A DNA stretch of 64,000 bases from Emticicia sp051209875 (GCF_051209875.1 NZ_JBNTQY010000001.1:5456001-5520000); one strand, 5' to 3'. Positions 11,273-20,891 are shown, numbered from the stretch's first letter. A program made the numbers and translations. The notes: a model not told the origin generated them from the letters alone.

Positions 11273-12492
11273 GATGTATGTCCAGGATTCTTCTTTAAAG
11301 TTCTGATAATCAACAATAAACTTATCGCAGTTAAGATAGCTGCAGCCATGAAGGCTGCTCCTGGAAAATAAACAGGTGCATCTTTTGCCGTAAATTTATA
11401 AAAGAGAAAAGTCATTAAAATAGGCCCAATAATTGCTGCTACGCTGTTCAAACTTGTAAGTGAGCCTTGCAATTCACCCTGCTCATTGGCTGGTACTTGA
11501 GAAGAGATAATGCCTTGCATGGCTGGCCCAGCCAAGCCCCCCAAAGAAAACGGCACCATGATTGCATACATCATCCAGCCTTGGTTAGCAAAAGCATAAG
11601 CAAACGAGCCTAAAATTGAAAATGCAAATCCTACATAAATGGCATTTTTAGTTCCTAACTTTGGAATTGCTATTCGGGTAAGTCCACCTTGAACCAAGGC
11701 AATCATGACTCCAATAAATGTTAATGACCAGCCAATTTCTTTATTAGACCAATTGAATCTTTCTTTGGTAAAATAAGACCAAGTGCCTTGTGTAGAAAAA
11801 TTTGAAATATATACTAAAAATAAAGCCGCTACCAAGCCAATCAACATAGGAAAACGACGTAGATTTACTAAAGCCCCAACTGGATTTGCTCTTTTCCAAT
11901 CAAACTTCCGTCTATTTTCAAGTTTCAATGATTCTGGCAGTACAAAATAGCCATATAGCCAGTTTATTAATGTCAAAATACCAGAAACCATAAATGGTAC
12001 ACGTGTACCAAAGTCACTTGCAATTCCTCCGATGATTGGGCCAACAATGAATCCTAAACCAAAAGCAGCTCCAATCATACCAAAATTTTGAGCTCTTTTT
12101 TCGGGTGTACTTACATCCGCCATATAAGCAGCCGCTGTTGTAAAACTCGCACCCATGATGCCTGCTATCAAACGCCCTACAAACAACCAACCAATGCTTG
12201 GAGCAAAAGTAAGTAACAGATAATCAAGGCCAAAACCAAAAAGAGAGGCCAACAAAATTGGTCGTCGTCCGAATTGGTCACTCAAACCTCCTACAATGGG
12301 CGAACAAACAAACTGCATCACTGAATAAGCAGCAAATAAAAAACCTCCATACCTTGCCGCTCCACTGACATCGGTATGAGCCAATTCTGAGATTAACGAA
12401 GGCATGACAGGAATAATTATCCCAAAACCAATAGAGTCAATTAAGACTGTAATTAAGACAAAAGATGTTGCAGCACTACGTTTTTCAGACAT
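11269..12492 (-). CDS. Tet-type MFS multidrug/tetracycline exporter
   Basis: This 407-residue transporter has 12 predicted membrane helices. The N-terminal segment DSIGFGIIIPVMPSLI and the loop 2-3 motif GGLSDQFGRRPIL (motif A) place it in the TetA/DHA1 drug:proton antiporter family. The helix 5 signature GLGFIVGPIIGG (motif C) marks it as an exporter. No TetR repressor lies beside it, so regulated tetracycline resistance is not implied; many Bacteroidota have chromosomal homologues of unknown substrate. Its 3' end overlaps the CBS gene by 4 nt, tail to tail. It lies 42 nt downstream of the YfhO gene, so the two may be cotranscribed. Confidence 0.85.
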   Translation of the reverse strand: MSEKRSAATSFVLITVLIDSIGFGIIIPVMPSLISELAHTDVSGAARYGGFLFAAYSVMQFVCSPIVGGLSDQFGRRPILLASLFGFGLDYLLLTFAPSIGWLFVGRLIAGIMGASFTTAAAYMADVSTPEKRAQNFGMIGAAFGLGFIVGPIIGGIASDFGTRVPFMVSGILTLINWLYGYFVLPESLKLENRRKFDWKRANPVGALVNLRRFPMLIGLVAALFLVYISNFSTQGTWSYFTKERFNWSNKEIGWSLTFIGVMIALVQGGLTRIAIPKLGTKNAIYVGFAFSILGSFAYAFANQGWMMYAIMVPFSLGGLAGPAMQGIISSQVPANEQGELQGSLTSLNSVAAIIGPILMTFLFYKFTAKDAPVYFPGAAFMAAAILTAISLLLIIRTLKKNPGHTS

Positions 12493-12534
12493 TATTGATG
12501 TGTTTTTATTCTATTTTTAACTTATAAAGCTATG

Positions 12535-15042
12535 CTATCGGTTCTTCGTTGAAAGCTTTTCTTCCTTTTTTTTGCGTAAAGAAAAAAATACTATTCCAGC
12601 TCCCCAAATTAAAATTGAAAAGATTGAAACATACGTTCCTTCTCGAACATAAGGTGGTTCAAATTTTAATTCTATTTGGTGTTTTCCTCTATCTAATAAA
12701 ATACCCATTAATCCTGCATCAACTTTCTCAATGGTTACATTTTTTCCATCTACAGTCGCAGACCAACCTTTATCATGTGGAATGGCAAGGAAAAGTATTT
12801 TTGAAATACCCATTTGAATATCTCCTTTAATCAGATTAGGCGAAAATTCCTTGATTTGTAAAGTATCTTGCTTTGCTTTATCTGTCCAATTTTTGAGTGC
12901 TTCAAGCGTAATCCCTTCTGGTGGTAAAGTGACAGATTTTACTTCTTTAAAATCTTTGAGTTTTGTTTGAAGCGTTTTGTTTACAGCCACCGCTTGCAAT
13001 AAAATTGCCTGACGGCTCACCGAATCAAGTTTTTCAAAATTATCCTCCGAAATATAGCTGTCAAAAGTTACACCCAGAGGTAAAGTATCTTTTAATTTAA
13101 GTACTCGCACTTCTCCAAAGGCTGCAACAGAATCCATATTCATACCTCTATAAGCAGTAAAGGCATTTGGAGTCTTTGATAAGTAATATTTTACACCGCA
13201 TAATCTCTGAAGTAAAGGTGAACCTATCAAACCAGCAATCCATCTTGAAGCTGTTTCATCTCTTGGATTCAACAACTTCACGCTTCTCATAAATCGTACA
13301 TAATTGAGTTGATTAAACGACTGATAAGTTCTTGAACTGTAATAACCTTGTGCTTTTGCATCATTCATGCTTGCATGTATGGATGTGCCTGAAGCATACT
13401 CTTTCTCTATTCTATAAAAAGGTGAGGTATCTGTCTTTTTTAAGTATGCCACTGCATCTAAAGTTGCATCTTTAAAGCCACTGCCTACCTCATTCATTTC
13501 TTGTTTTGTTGCTTTACTTCTTTTATTTACTGTCGTATTGTTGGAAAAGAAAATCATTTCACTCATACACACTACTAATAAAGAAACGACTCCAACGCTT
13601 AACCATGCTTTTTTTGAAAGTAAAAATAAGATTCCTGCATAAAGTAGTATTAAAAAAGCAGCTGTTTTTTGCAAAGATTTATTGATATTCTCATTGGGAG
13701 CAAATCCAAAAAGTATAATCAGTAGAATAAGGATGGTTGCTAAAAGAACTATCACACCCATTTTCTTTTCTTCTACAATGCTTTGAATGGCTCTTAAATT
13801 CAAAAATAATAAAGCTAGCAATGTAAAAAGACCTAATGTTCGGTAATAATCCCCAGTAAATAGCCAAAAAGTATATCTGAAGTACGGAAATAGCATTACC
13901 CAAAAACACATACCTAACAAAATTCCATAGACAATTCTTGATTTTTTATTTCCAAAATAAAAAACTTGTGGGGCAGCAACCAAACTCAATAAACCGCAAT
14001 AAAACATAGGAGCTTCCATATAATTATTCCAACCTCTGAAAGTTTCAGCATTCCCAATCATATTAGTCGAAAACAATCGCATGAAGTGAGTGCTACGCTG
14101 CAAGGAATCGGCCAATCCCAAAATTGGTTGCGAAAGCAATTGATTCGTATAAGCAAATTCTCCACTACCACGTGGACTTTCAAACATTTGGAACACATTA
14201 CTTCCAAACATAAAAGCTCCAATGCCTACTCCCAAAACTGAAATGAGACCAATTGTGACGAGTCCAATAAACCATTTACCAAAATTCCATTGTTGAATTT
14301 CATTAAAACGAAGCGTATAATATATCACTATCAAAATCGTGTAGAGATACAAATAGAATGGCAAATGAATGGCAATCATTGCAATAGGAATTGGAATAAA
14401 ATACCATTTCTTTTCGCTAATAAATTTTTCTAATGCAAATAAAAGTAATGCTGTATATACCACTTCTGTACCAAAAACAGACATTTGCCAAGTTGTACCA
14501 AGCACCATATACCCACTAAAAGCATATAGAAAACCACCTAAAACAGACAAAAACCCTTGAATTTTTAGTGTACGGAGGAATAAGTAGAAGAATATTCCTG
14601 CTAACAAGAGTTCAAGTAGAAAAACATAAATGAGATTATTGGCTACTTGTTCTTTTCCTCCTAAAACTAATAAGAATGTGAATGGATCAAACCAATAAGG
14701 GTGCATATTTTGCCCTAAACCTTGCTCAAATGACCAGCCAGGCGAACCAAATTTATCCCAATAATCAGCTAATTGATAAAGTTTAGGGTAGTCAAAATTA
14801 TAAGAATCGCTCCCTATATCTTTAAATAAAAATACATTTTTACCAAAAAGAAAATCTTTATAAAGAATAGAAGCTATGAATAGTAATATAATTGGTAGAA
14901 TAAAAGCACCATAGCGTTGAAAAAAAGCTAAAAGCGTATTTTCAGAAGTATCTATTATATCAGTGAGCGATGAAGCCATTTGATTGGTTGATACAGATTG
15001 AAGAGGAACGTTGGATGAGGCTTTGTTCTTTTTCTTACTCAT
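12535..15042 (-). CDS. YfhO-family polytopic membrane protein
   Basis: This is an 835-residue protein. A short basic N-terminus (MSKKKNKASS) is followed by about 12 membrane helices, starting near residue 45 (YGAFILPIILLFIASILY). A large extracytoplasmic region of about 300 residues follows, then a last helix and a basic tail. The motif GKHQIELKFEPPYVREGTYVS before the last helix, together with HDKGWSATVDG, is characteristic of YfhO. YfhO proteins resemble GT-C glycosyltransferases, and some relatives glycosylate cell-envelope polymers, so transfer of a sugar from a lipid carrier is a reasonable inference but not shown. It is probably the first gene of a unit with the MFS exporter downstream. 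Confidence 0.85.
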   Translation of the reverse strand: MSKKKNKASSNVPLQSVSTNQMASSLTDIIDTSENTLLAFFQRYGAFILPIILLFIASILYKDFLFGKNVFLFKDIGSDSYNFDYPKLYQLADYWDKFGSPGWSFEQGLGQNMHPYWFDPFTFLLVLGGKEQVANNLIYVFLLELLLAGIFFYLFLRTLKIQGFLSVLGGFLYAFSGYMVLGTTWQMSVFGTEVVYTALLLFALEKFISEKKWYFIPIPIAMIAIHLPFYLYLYTILIVIYYTLRFNEIQQWNFGKWFIGLVTIGLISVLGVGIGAFMFGSNVFQMFESPRGSGEFAYTNQLLSQPILGLADSLQRSTHFMRLFSTNMIGNAETFRGWNNYMEAPMFYCGLLSLVAAPQVFYFGNKKSRIVYGILLGMCFWVMLFPYFRYTFWLFTGDYYRTLGLFTLLALLFLNLRAIQSIVEEKKMGVIVLLATILILLIILFGFAPNENINKSLQKTAAFLILLYAGILFLLSKKAWLSVGVVSLLVVCMSEMIFFSNNTTVNKRSKATKQEMNEVGSGFKDATLDAVAYLKKTDTSPFYRIEKEYASGTSIHASMNDAKAQGYYSSRTYQSFNQLNYVRFMRSVKLLNPRDETASRWIAGLIGSPLLQRLCGVKYYLSKTPNAFTAYRGMNMDSVAAFGEVRVLKLKDTLPLGVTFDSYISEDNFEKLDSVSRQAILLQAVAVNKTLQTKLKDFKEVKSVTLPPEGITLEALKNWTDKAKQDTLQIKEFSPNLIKGDIQMGISKILFLAIPHDKGWSATVDGKNVTIEKVDAGLMGILLDRGKHQIELKFEPPYVREGTYVSIFSILIWGAGIVFFSLRKKKEEKLSTKNR

Positions 15043-15131
15043 TGTTTAAGATATTAGGGATTAGTTGCAATTTAAGAACAAGTTTTCAAATCTCATGCCA
15101 TTTTACACCATGATTTAAAAATAGTAGGCAT

Positions 15132-15168
15132 AAAAAAAGCCTTTGTTTATCAAAACAAAAGCTTTTTA
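15132..15168 (-). terminator. Terminator of rpsJ
   Basis: The arms AAGCCTTTGTTT (15138-15149) and AAACAAAAGCTT pair with one mismatch, and A/T runs lie on both sides. It lies directly after the rpsJ stop on the minus strand. Confidence 0.65.
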
Positions 15169-15186
15169 CCAGTAATTTTATGAAAA

Positions 15187-15492
15187 CTACACTTTAATTT
15201 CCACATCAACACCGCTTGGTAACTCCAATTTCATCAAGGCATCTACTGTTTTCGGGCTTGCCGAGTAGATGTCAATTAGACGTTTGTAAGTACACAATTG
15301 GAATTGCTCACGAGCTTTTTTGTTCACGTGTGGTGAACGCAAAACAGTGAAGATTTCTTTGCGTGTTGGTAACGGAATTGGACCGCTAACAACAGCACCT
15401 GTAGATTTTACAGCTTTCACAATTCTCTCAGCCGATTTGTCCACCAAATTGTGGTCAAATGACTTCAACTTAATTCTGATTTTTTGTGACAT
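15187..15492 (-). CDS. rpsJ: 30S ribosomal protein S10
   Basis: This 101-residue protein is a complete S10: MSQKIRIKLKSFDHNLVD, then VSGPIPLPTRKEIFTVLRSP, a loop that enters the 30S head, and the ending LMKLELPSGVDVEIKV. S10 is also the NusE subunit of transcription antitermination complexes. In most Bacteroidota rpsJ follows fusA in the rpsL-rpsG-fusA-rpsJ group. Here it stands alone on the minus strand, with its own terminator and putative promoter, about 5 kb from rpsL-rpsG, which are on the other strand. Confidence 0.97.
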   Translation of the reverse strand: MSQKIRIKLKSFDHNLVDKSAERIVKAVKSTGAVVSGPIPLPTRKEIFTVLRSPHVNKKAREQFQLCTYKRLIDIYSASPKTVDALMKLELPSGVDVEIKV

Positions 15493-15578
15493 TGGTTCAA
15501 GTATTTAAAGTGAGAAAAACCTTCGCCGAAAGAACCATTTGCTTCGACAAAGAACAAGATGCTATTTGCATCGGGGTG

Positions 15579-15586
15579 CAAAATTA
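15579..15586 (-). promoter_or_regulatory. Putative -7 promoter element of rpsJ
   Basis: Read on the minus strand this is TAATTTTG, an exact TAnnTTTG match 87 nt upstream of the rpsJ start. This leaves a leader of ordinary length for a ribosomal gene. No clear -33 element is seen. Confidence 0.45.
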
Positions 15587-15616
15587 GCTACTTTTTTTTT
15601 AATTTGAAAGTTTTCT

Positions 15617-17206
15617 TTATAAAACAGAATTTTCTGGTTTGCCACCGAGCTTATAAGGATAGTCAGTAGTAAAATGTAAACCTCTACTTTCCTTCCGTTT
15701 CATGGCACATTTGATAACCATTTCGGCACATTGAACTAAGTTTCTCAACTCACACAATTTCATTGAGAGCTTCGTTTTTTTATAAAATTCCTCCGTCTCA
15801 TCTTTAATTAATTTCAATCTTCTCATAGCACGCTCCAAACGAAAATCTGAGCGAACAATTCCGACATAATCAGCCATCATTCTTTGTAATTCTCTGAGAT
15901 TATGTGTTACCAAGACTTCTTCATTCGATTGTTCAGTACCAAATTCGTTCCAATCTGGCACGTTTTCCTGAAAACTCAAATTATCAAAATCATGCAATGC
16001 TTCTTGAGCAATTCTATGTCCAAAAACGGCCGCTTCGAGTAAAGAATTGGATGCCAAACGATTGGCTCCATGCAAACCTGTTGATGAACATTCGCCACAA
16101 GCAAACAAACGATTGATAGTAGAGCGTCCCATTTCATCAACCAAAATTCCTCCACATAAGTAGTGTGCTGCAGGAACTACTGGAATTTGGTCTTTGGTAA
16201 TATCAAGACCAATGCTCAAACATTTTTCATAAATATTCGGAAAATGTTGTAGAATTAACTCTTTTGGCTTGAACGAAATATCTAAATACACATGGTCATC
16301 TCCCGTTTTTTTCATTTCTGCATCAATCGAACGAGCAACAATGTCACGTGGAGCAAGCGAGCCACGAGGGTCATAACCGTGCATAAATTCTTCGCCTTTT
16401 TTATTTTTCAACACACCTCCTTCGCCACGAACAGCTTCGGTAATCAAGAAACTTGGGTATTCTCCAGGGTTATAGAGTGAAGTTGGATGAAACTGAATCA
16501 TTTCCATGTCACGTACTCTTCCTTTGGCACGGTAAACCATCGCAATACCATCGCCAGTGGCTATGACAGGATTGGTTGTGGCAGAATAAATATGCCCTGC
16601 TCCACCTGTTGCCATCACAGTCATTTTTGATAGGATTGTTTCTACCTCACCTGTTTGTAAATTTAGAGCATAGACACCATAACAAGTTACATCATTGGTT
16701 TCACGGTTTACTTCGATGCCCAAATGATGCTGTGTAATAATTTCCACCGCATAATAATGCGTCAAAATTTCAATATTTGGGTTTTTGCTCACCTCTTCGA
16801 GCAAAGCACGTTCGATTTCTTTACCCGTAATATCTTTATAGTGTAAAATTCGTTTTTCTGAATGCCCGCCTTCACGAGTGAGGTCATATTCTCCATCATG
16901 TTTATCGAAGTTTGTGCCATAATCAATTAATTCTTGAATACGATCAGGGCCTTCTTTCACAACAATCTCCACAATTTTTCGGTCGCAAAGTCCATCACCA
17001 GCAATCAACGTATCGCTGATGTGTTTTTCAAAAGAATCGGTATTGGGGTCAAAGACGGCAGCAATTCCACCTTGAGCATATTTGGTGTTGGTTTCATCGG
17101 CGTTTACTTTCGTTAAAACCAAAACTTTTCCTTTCGCCGAGGCTTTGAGTGCAAAACTCAAACCTGCAATGCCCGAACCTATAACTAAAAAATCTACTTT
17201 TGTCAT
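15617..17206 (-). CDS. nadB: L-aspartate oxidase
   Basis: This 529-residue flavoprotein oxidises L-aspartate to iminoaspartate, the first step of de novo NAD synthesis. The FAD motif is FLVIGSGIAGLSFAL, near residues 5-20. The segment TKYAQGGIAAVF and the substrate-loop motif IQFHPTSLYNPGE follow. GGAGHIYSATTNP and GANRLASNSLLEA are typical of the SdhA/NadB superfamily. The C-terminal helical domain (SDFRLERAMRRLKLI) separates it from SdhA. I use the ATG at 17206, not the TTG two codons upstream. nadA and nadC are not nearby. It has its own promoter. Confidence 0.93.
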   Translation of the reverse strand: MTKVDFLVIGSGIAGLSFALKASAKGKVLVLTKVNADETNTKYAQGGIAAVFDPNTDSFEKHISDTLIAGDGLCDRKIVEIVVKEGPDRIQELIDYGTNFDKHDGEYDLTREGGHSEKRILHYKDITGKEIERALLEEVSKNPNIEILTHYYAVEIITQHHLGIEVNRETNDVTCYGVYALNLQTGEVETILSKMTVMATGGAGHIYSATTNPVIATGDGIAMVYRAKGRVRDMEMIQFHPTSLYNPGEYPSFLITEAVRGEGGVLKNKKGEEFMHGYDPRGSLAPRDIVARSIDAEMKKTGDDHVYLDISFKPKELILQHFPNIYEKCLSIGLDITKDQIPVVPAAHYLCGGILVDEMGRSTINRLFACGECSSTGLHGANRLASNSLLEAAVFGHRIAQEALHDFDNLSFQENVPDWNEFGTEQSNEEVLVTHNLRELQRMMADYVGIVRSDFRLERAMRRLKLIKDETEEFYKKTKLSMKLCELRNLVQCAEMVIKCAMKRKESRGLHFTTDYPYKLGGKPENSVL

Positions 17207-17255
17207 TTTCAATGAGTGAATGAGCGAATATAATGAATGAGTGAATTATATGATT

Positions 17256-17263
17256 CAAAGTTA
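17256..17263 (-). promoter_or_regulatory. Putative -7 promoter element of nadB
   Basis: The minus-strand reading is TAACTTTG, an exact TAnnTTTG match 50 nt before the nadB ATG. Confidence 0.45.
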
Positions 17264-17315
17264 GTCGTAAATTTCCTCATTCTACATTCTTAATTCTAAA
17301 TTCTTAACTACCAAC

Positions 17316-18812
17316 CTACTTCTCCCAATCAAAAGACCTCTTAATGGCTTTCTTCCAACCTGTGTAAAGCTTTTTACGTTCGGCGGCTTTCATTTTTGGT
17401 TTCCAGGTTTTGTCTTTTCCCCAGTTTTTCAACAAATCGTCTAAATTTGCCCAAAAACCAACTGCCAAACCTGCCGCATAAGCTGCTCCTAAAGCAGTAG
17501 TTTCAATCATTTTGGGGCGAATAACTGGCACTTTAAGCATATCTGACTGAAATTGCATCAATAATTCATTCACAACCATTCCTCCATCAACTCTTAATGA
17601 TGTAACCTCAATACCCGAATCTTTTTCCATTGCCTCCAATACATCTCTGGTTTGATAAGCTGTTGCTTCCAAAACCGCACGGGCAATGTGTCCTTTATTT
17701 ACATAGCGAGTCAAACCTGCAATGACACCACGAGCCGATGATTTCCAATAAGGTGCATAAAGTCCCGAAAATGCAGGAACAAAATAAGCCCCACCATTGT
17801 CTTCAACAGTTTTTGCTAAAGCCTCAACATCGGTACTTTTCTCAATCATACCCATATTGTCACGTAACCATTGCACCAATGCACCTGCAATTGCCACCGA
17901 ACCTTCGAGTGCATAATGCACCGGTTGGTTTTCAAATTGATAAGCAACTGTTGTAAGCAAACCTGCCTTTGAAGGAACGATCTCTGTGCCAGTATTCATC
18001 AACATAAAACAACCTGTACCGTAAGTGTTTTTGGCTTCGCCAGGTTGGTAACAAGTTTGTCCGACAAGAGCAGCTTGCTGGTCGCCCAAGATACCTGCCA
18101 ATGGCACACCTTTCATAGCATCTGAAGTAATGTGGCCATAAACTTTACTACTTGGCTCTATTTTGGGCAACATTTGCAATGGAATATTCATAATTGCTGC
18201 CAATTCCGCATCCCATTGTACAGTTTCAAGATTCATTAATTGAGTGCGACTGGCATTGGTCACATCTGTAATGTGTAAACCTCCGTGAATACCTCCTGTC
18301 AAATTCCACATCAAGAAGGTATCCATATTACCAAAAATCGCTTCACCTTTTTCTGCGTCTTCACGCACACCAGACACATTATCTAAAATCCATTTGATTT
18401 TTAAGCCACTAAAATAGGTTGCCAAAGGCAAACCTGTACGGTCTTGAAAAAATTGTGAACCATGACTTTTGGTGAGAGCATTGACGGTTTCTCCCACACG
18501 TGTATCTTGCCAAACGAGTGCATTATAATACGCTTTCCCTGTACGTTTGTTCCAAATTACTGCCGTTTCTCTTTGATTTGTTATTCCGCAAGCGGCAATA
18601 TCTTCGACCTTGATATTTTTATTGATGCGAGCCAAAGCGATTACTTCGAGGGTATTTTTCCAGATTTCTTCTGAATTATGCTCAACCCAACCTGGTTTTG
18701 GATAAATTTGCTCATGTTCTTTTTGTCCTACCGAAACGATATTTCCTTTTTTATCAAAAATAATGCAACGTGTGCTGGTAGTGCCTTGGTCAATTGATGC
18801 GATGTATTTCAT
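17316..18812 (-). CDS. glpK: Glycerol kinase
   Basis: This 498-residue FGGY-family kinase phosphorylates glycerol to glycerol 3-phosphate with ATP. It starts at the ATG at 18812 (MKYIASIDQGTTSTRCI), where the phosphate-1 motif DQGTTSTR sits at residues 8-15. The longer frame begins with a TTG at 18860 that lies inside a promoter-like element, so I rejected it. GITNQRET and KRTGKAYYNALVWQDTR contribute to the glycerol site. The FGGY signature region GLYAPYWKSSARGVIAGLTRYV and RVDGGMVVNELLMQFQSD are also present. No glpF or glpD is adjacent. Regulation is not evident beyond the single promoter. Confidence 0.95.
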   Translation of the reverse strand: MKYIASIDQGTTSTRCIIFDKKGNIVSVGQKEHEQIYPKPGWVEHNSEEIWKNTLEVIALARINKNIKVEDIAACGITNQRETAVIWNKRTGKAYYNALVWQDTRVGETVNALTKSHGSQFFQDRTGLPLATYFSGLKIKWILDNVSGVREDAEKGEAIFGNMDTFLMWNLTGGIHGGLHITDVTNASRTQLMNLETVQWDAELAAIMNIPLQMLPKIEPSSKVYGHITSDAMKGVPLAGILGDQQAALVGQTCYQPGEAKNTYGTGCFMLMNTGTEIVPSKAGLLTTVAYQFENQPVHYALEGSVAIAGALVQWLRDNMGMIEKSTDVEALAKTVEDNGGAYFVPAFSGLYAPYWKSSARGVIAGLTRYVNKGHIARAVLEATAYQTRDVLEAMEKDSGIEVTSLRVDGGMVVNELLMQFQSDMLKVPVIRPKMIETTALGAAYAAGLAVGFWANLDDLLKNWGKDKTWKPKMKAAERKKLYTGWKKAIKRSFDWEK

Positions 18813-18857
18813 AGGTTTTGTTGAATATGGTATTTTTATAGGGTTGAATTTCTTGGT

Positions 18858-18865
18858 CAAATATA
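18858..18865 (-). promoter_or_regulatory. Putative -7 promoter element of glpK
   Basis: The minus-strand reading is TATATTTG, an exact TAnnTTTG match 46 nt upstream of the chosen glpK ATG. It overlaps the alternative TTG start, which argues for the shorter protein. Confidence 0.5.
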
Positions 18866-18924
18866 TGAATAAATATTTTTAATTTTTCATCTTGACGGAT
18901 TAGGAAGTCCGTCGTACAAAAAGG

Positions 18925-20130
18925 TTACTTCCTTTGTATCAAAGCCATATAAAAACCATCAAAACCATCATTGGCTGGCGAAGTACGTTTTTCTTCGATT
19001 AATTGATATTCGGGATTTTGTGCAATGAACTTTTGTACTTGCTCTTCACTTTCAGAAGGTAAAATGCTGCACGTGGCATATACCATTTTTCCACCATGTT
19101 TGAGCATTTTTGAATAATTTGCAATGATTTCTGCTTGTGTTTGTTTAATTTTTTCTAGAAAATCGCTTTTCAGTTTCCATTTAGCATCAGGATTTCGGCG
19201 AAGTACACCTAAGCCTGAACAAGGCACATCTAGCAAAAGTCTATCAGCACTTTCTCTCAATCTTTTGATGGTTTTTGATTCTATGAGTTTGGTTTCTACA
19301 TTACCAATGCCATTTCTTTTGGCTCGGCGTTGCAGTTCTTGAAGTTTATAATCTTCCACATCCATCGCAATGATTCGCCCTTTATTTTCCATCAAAGTTG
19401 CCAAATGAAGGGTTTTTCCACCTGCACCTGCACAAGCATCAATTACTCGCATTCCTGCTTTTACGTCTAAAAAAGACGCAATCAACTGACTACCAGCATC
19501 TTGCACTTCAAACATTCCTTTCTTGAAAAGTTCGGTAGCAAAAACATTTGCTCTTTTAGGAAGCACTAAAGCATCAGCCACATTTGGCAATGTTTCAGTT
19601 TCAACACCAATTTCTCGGAAAGCCTTTTTTAAATCTAACTTATTGATTTTCAATGTATTTGTGCGTAAAACCACATTGGCTTGATGATTCATCGCATGGA
19701 GTTCGGCCTCCCATTTATTACCCAGTTCTTGCTCGCCAATCGCATCCATCCAATCAGGAATTGATTCACGTACTTTTCTTATTTCTTTGGCTTCTTCTTT
19801 ACGAGCTAAAATTTCTTTTGGATTTAGTTTAGAAAACTCGCTCCATTCGGGTAATTTATCACCTTGTAACACCCTCCACGAACCAAAAAGTTGCCAAAAG
19901 AGAGCTTCTTCCTCCACTCTTACGCAATTGATATTTGAGACGAATTTTAGTAAACGCCACCAACGAACAATCTCATAAGTATTTTCGGCAATAAAAGCCC
20001 TATCTCGACTGCCCCATTTTTTATTAGATTTCAAAACCTGCTCAATTACCTTGTCGGCTTGACGATTTTCGTTGAAAATCTGTTGCAAGGCAAAAACAAT
20101 GGCTTCAACTAAAACTCTATGATATTTCAT
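18925..20130 (-). CDS. RsmB/NOP-family RNA (cytosine-5) methyltransferase
   Basis: This 401-residue protein starts at MKYHRVLVEAIVFALQQIF (ATG at 20130). The N-terminal 130 residues resemble the NusB-like/RsmB helical domain. The catalytic Rossmann domain carries AGMRVIDACAGAGGKTLHLA, the SAM motif I, and RLLLDVPCSGLGVLRRNPDAKW, motif IV with the PC dipeptide. It also has MVYATCSILPSESEEQV, motif VI with the TC catalytic cysteine pair. This double-Cys arrangement is specific to RNA m5C methyltransferases. 16S rRNA C967 is the likely target by family, but other NOP-type targets are possible. Confidence 0.88.
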   Translation of the reverse strand: MKYHRVLVEAIVFALQQIFNENRQADKVIEQVLKSNKKWGSRDRAFIAENTYEIVRWWRLLKFVSNINCVRVEEEALFWQLFGSWRVLQGDKLPEWSEFSKLNPKEILARKEEAKEIRKVRESIPDWMDAIGEQELGNKWEAELHAMNHQANVVLRTNTLKINKLDLKKAFREIGVETETLPNVADALVLPKRANVFATELFKKGMFEVQDAGSQLIASFLDVKAGMRVIDACAGAGGKTLHLATLMENKGRIIAMDVEDYKLQELQRRAKRNGIGNVETKLIESKTIKRLRESADRLLLDVPCSGLGVLRRNPDAKWKLKSDFLEKIKQTQAEIIANYSKMLKHGGKMVYATCSILPSESEEQVQKFIAQNPEYQLIEEKRTSPANDGFDGFYMALIQRK

Positions 20131-20159
20131 GTAAATGTTGTTTCTTTTAAACTTTGTCC

Positions 20160-20167
20160 CAAAATTA
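20160..20167 (-). promoter_or_regulatory. Putative -7 promoter element of the RsmB-type gene
   Basis: The minus-strand reading is TAATTTTG, an exact TAnnTTTG match 30 nt upstream of the ATG at 20130. It lies inside the longer TTG-started frame, which favours the shorter start. Confidence 0.42.
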
Positions 20168-20411
20168 ACCTTCTTTCTTGTAGCAATGAAAAAATATTTC
20201 AAATACGCCTTTTTGTTGATAGTTTTTATACGGATTTGCCAAACTTAACCTTAAATAGCCATGTATAACAGGTATATTTACATAGATGTGAATAAACACT
20301 AATTTCTTTGAACTAGCTTATAAATATTGAAAAAACTCACCTTTTACAAACAAATCTTCAATAAACCAATAATATCTTCAAAAACTCTTTTCTTTTTCAA
20401 AATAAAAGCCG

Positions 20412-20419
20412 TACCTTTG
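20412..20419 (+). promoter_or_regulatory. Putative -7 promoter element of rpsL-rpsG
   Basis: TACCTTTG matches TAnnTTTG exactly, 50 nt before the rpsL ATG. The 338-nt gap at 20131-20468 between the divergent RsmB-type gene and rpsL holds this element, the minus-strand promoter and otherwise AT-rich sequence. I see no RNA gene or clear leader structure in it. Confidence 0.55.
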
Positions 20420-20468
20420 CAGCCCTAATTGGAAATTAGTATCTAAACGAAAACAATTTTTTAACAAA

Positions 20469-20891
20469 ATGCCTACTATACAGCAGTTAGTAAGAAACGG
20501 CAGAGAACAAATGACTTGGAAGTCTAAGTCGCCCGCTTTGGATTCATGTCCGCAGCGTCGTGGCGTTTGTACTCGTGTTTATACTACGACCCCAAAAAAG
20601 CCAAACTCAGCACTTCGTAAAGTAGCTCGTGTTCGCTTAACAAATCAAAAAGAAGTCAATGCCTACATTCCAGGTGAAGGACACAACTTGCAAGAACACT
20701 CAATCGTATTGATTCGTGGTGGTCGTGTAAAAGACCTTCCGGGTGTACGTTATCACATCGTTCGTGGTGCTTTAGATACCGCAGGTGTAAACAACCGTAA
20801 ACAAAGCCGTTCAAAATATGGTGCAAAACGTCCTAAACCAGGTCAAGTTGCAGCTCCAGTGAAAGGTAAAGGCGGTGCTAAGAAAAAGTAA
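20469..20891 (+). CDS. rpsL: 30S ribosomal protein S12
   Basis: This 140-residue protein sits at the decoding centre of the small subunit. MPTIQQLVRNGRE and the segment TTTPKKPNSALRKVARVRL are canonical. So is the second decoding loop GGRVKDLPGVRYHIVRGALD. The lysines that are mutated in streptomycin-resistant strains, in TPKKPNS and GRVKDLPG, are both present as wild type. The C-terminus has a basic, alanine- and glycine-rich extension (PVKGKGGAKKK), common in Bacteroidota. It is the first gene of a two-gene unit with rpsG, 139 nt downstream. Confidence 0.97.
   Translation: MPTIQQLVRNGREQMTWKSKSPALDSCPQRRGVCTRVYTTTPKKPNSALRKVARVRLTNQKEVNAYIPGEGHNLQEHSIVLIRGGRVKDLPGVRYHIVRGALDTAGVNNRKQSRSKYGAKRPKPGQVAAPVKGKGGAKKK

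Noticed and set aside
11269..12492. Acquired tetracycline-resistance element.
   Set aside because: No TetR repressor, mobile element or flanking repeat is present, and base use looks like that of the neighbours.
20186..20248. A 20-codon frame (MKKYFKYAFLLIVFIRICQT) in the gap before rpsL, like the start of a signal peptide.
   Set aside because: It is very short, has no ribosome-binding support and lies between two divergent promoters; chance in AT-rich DNA is the simpler explanation.
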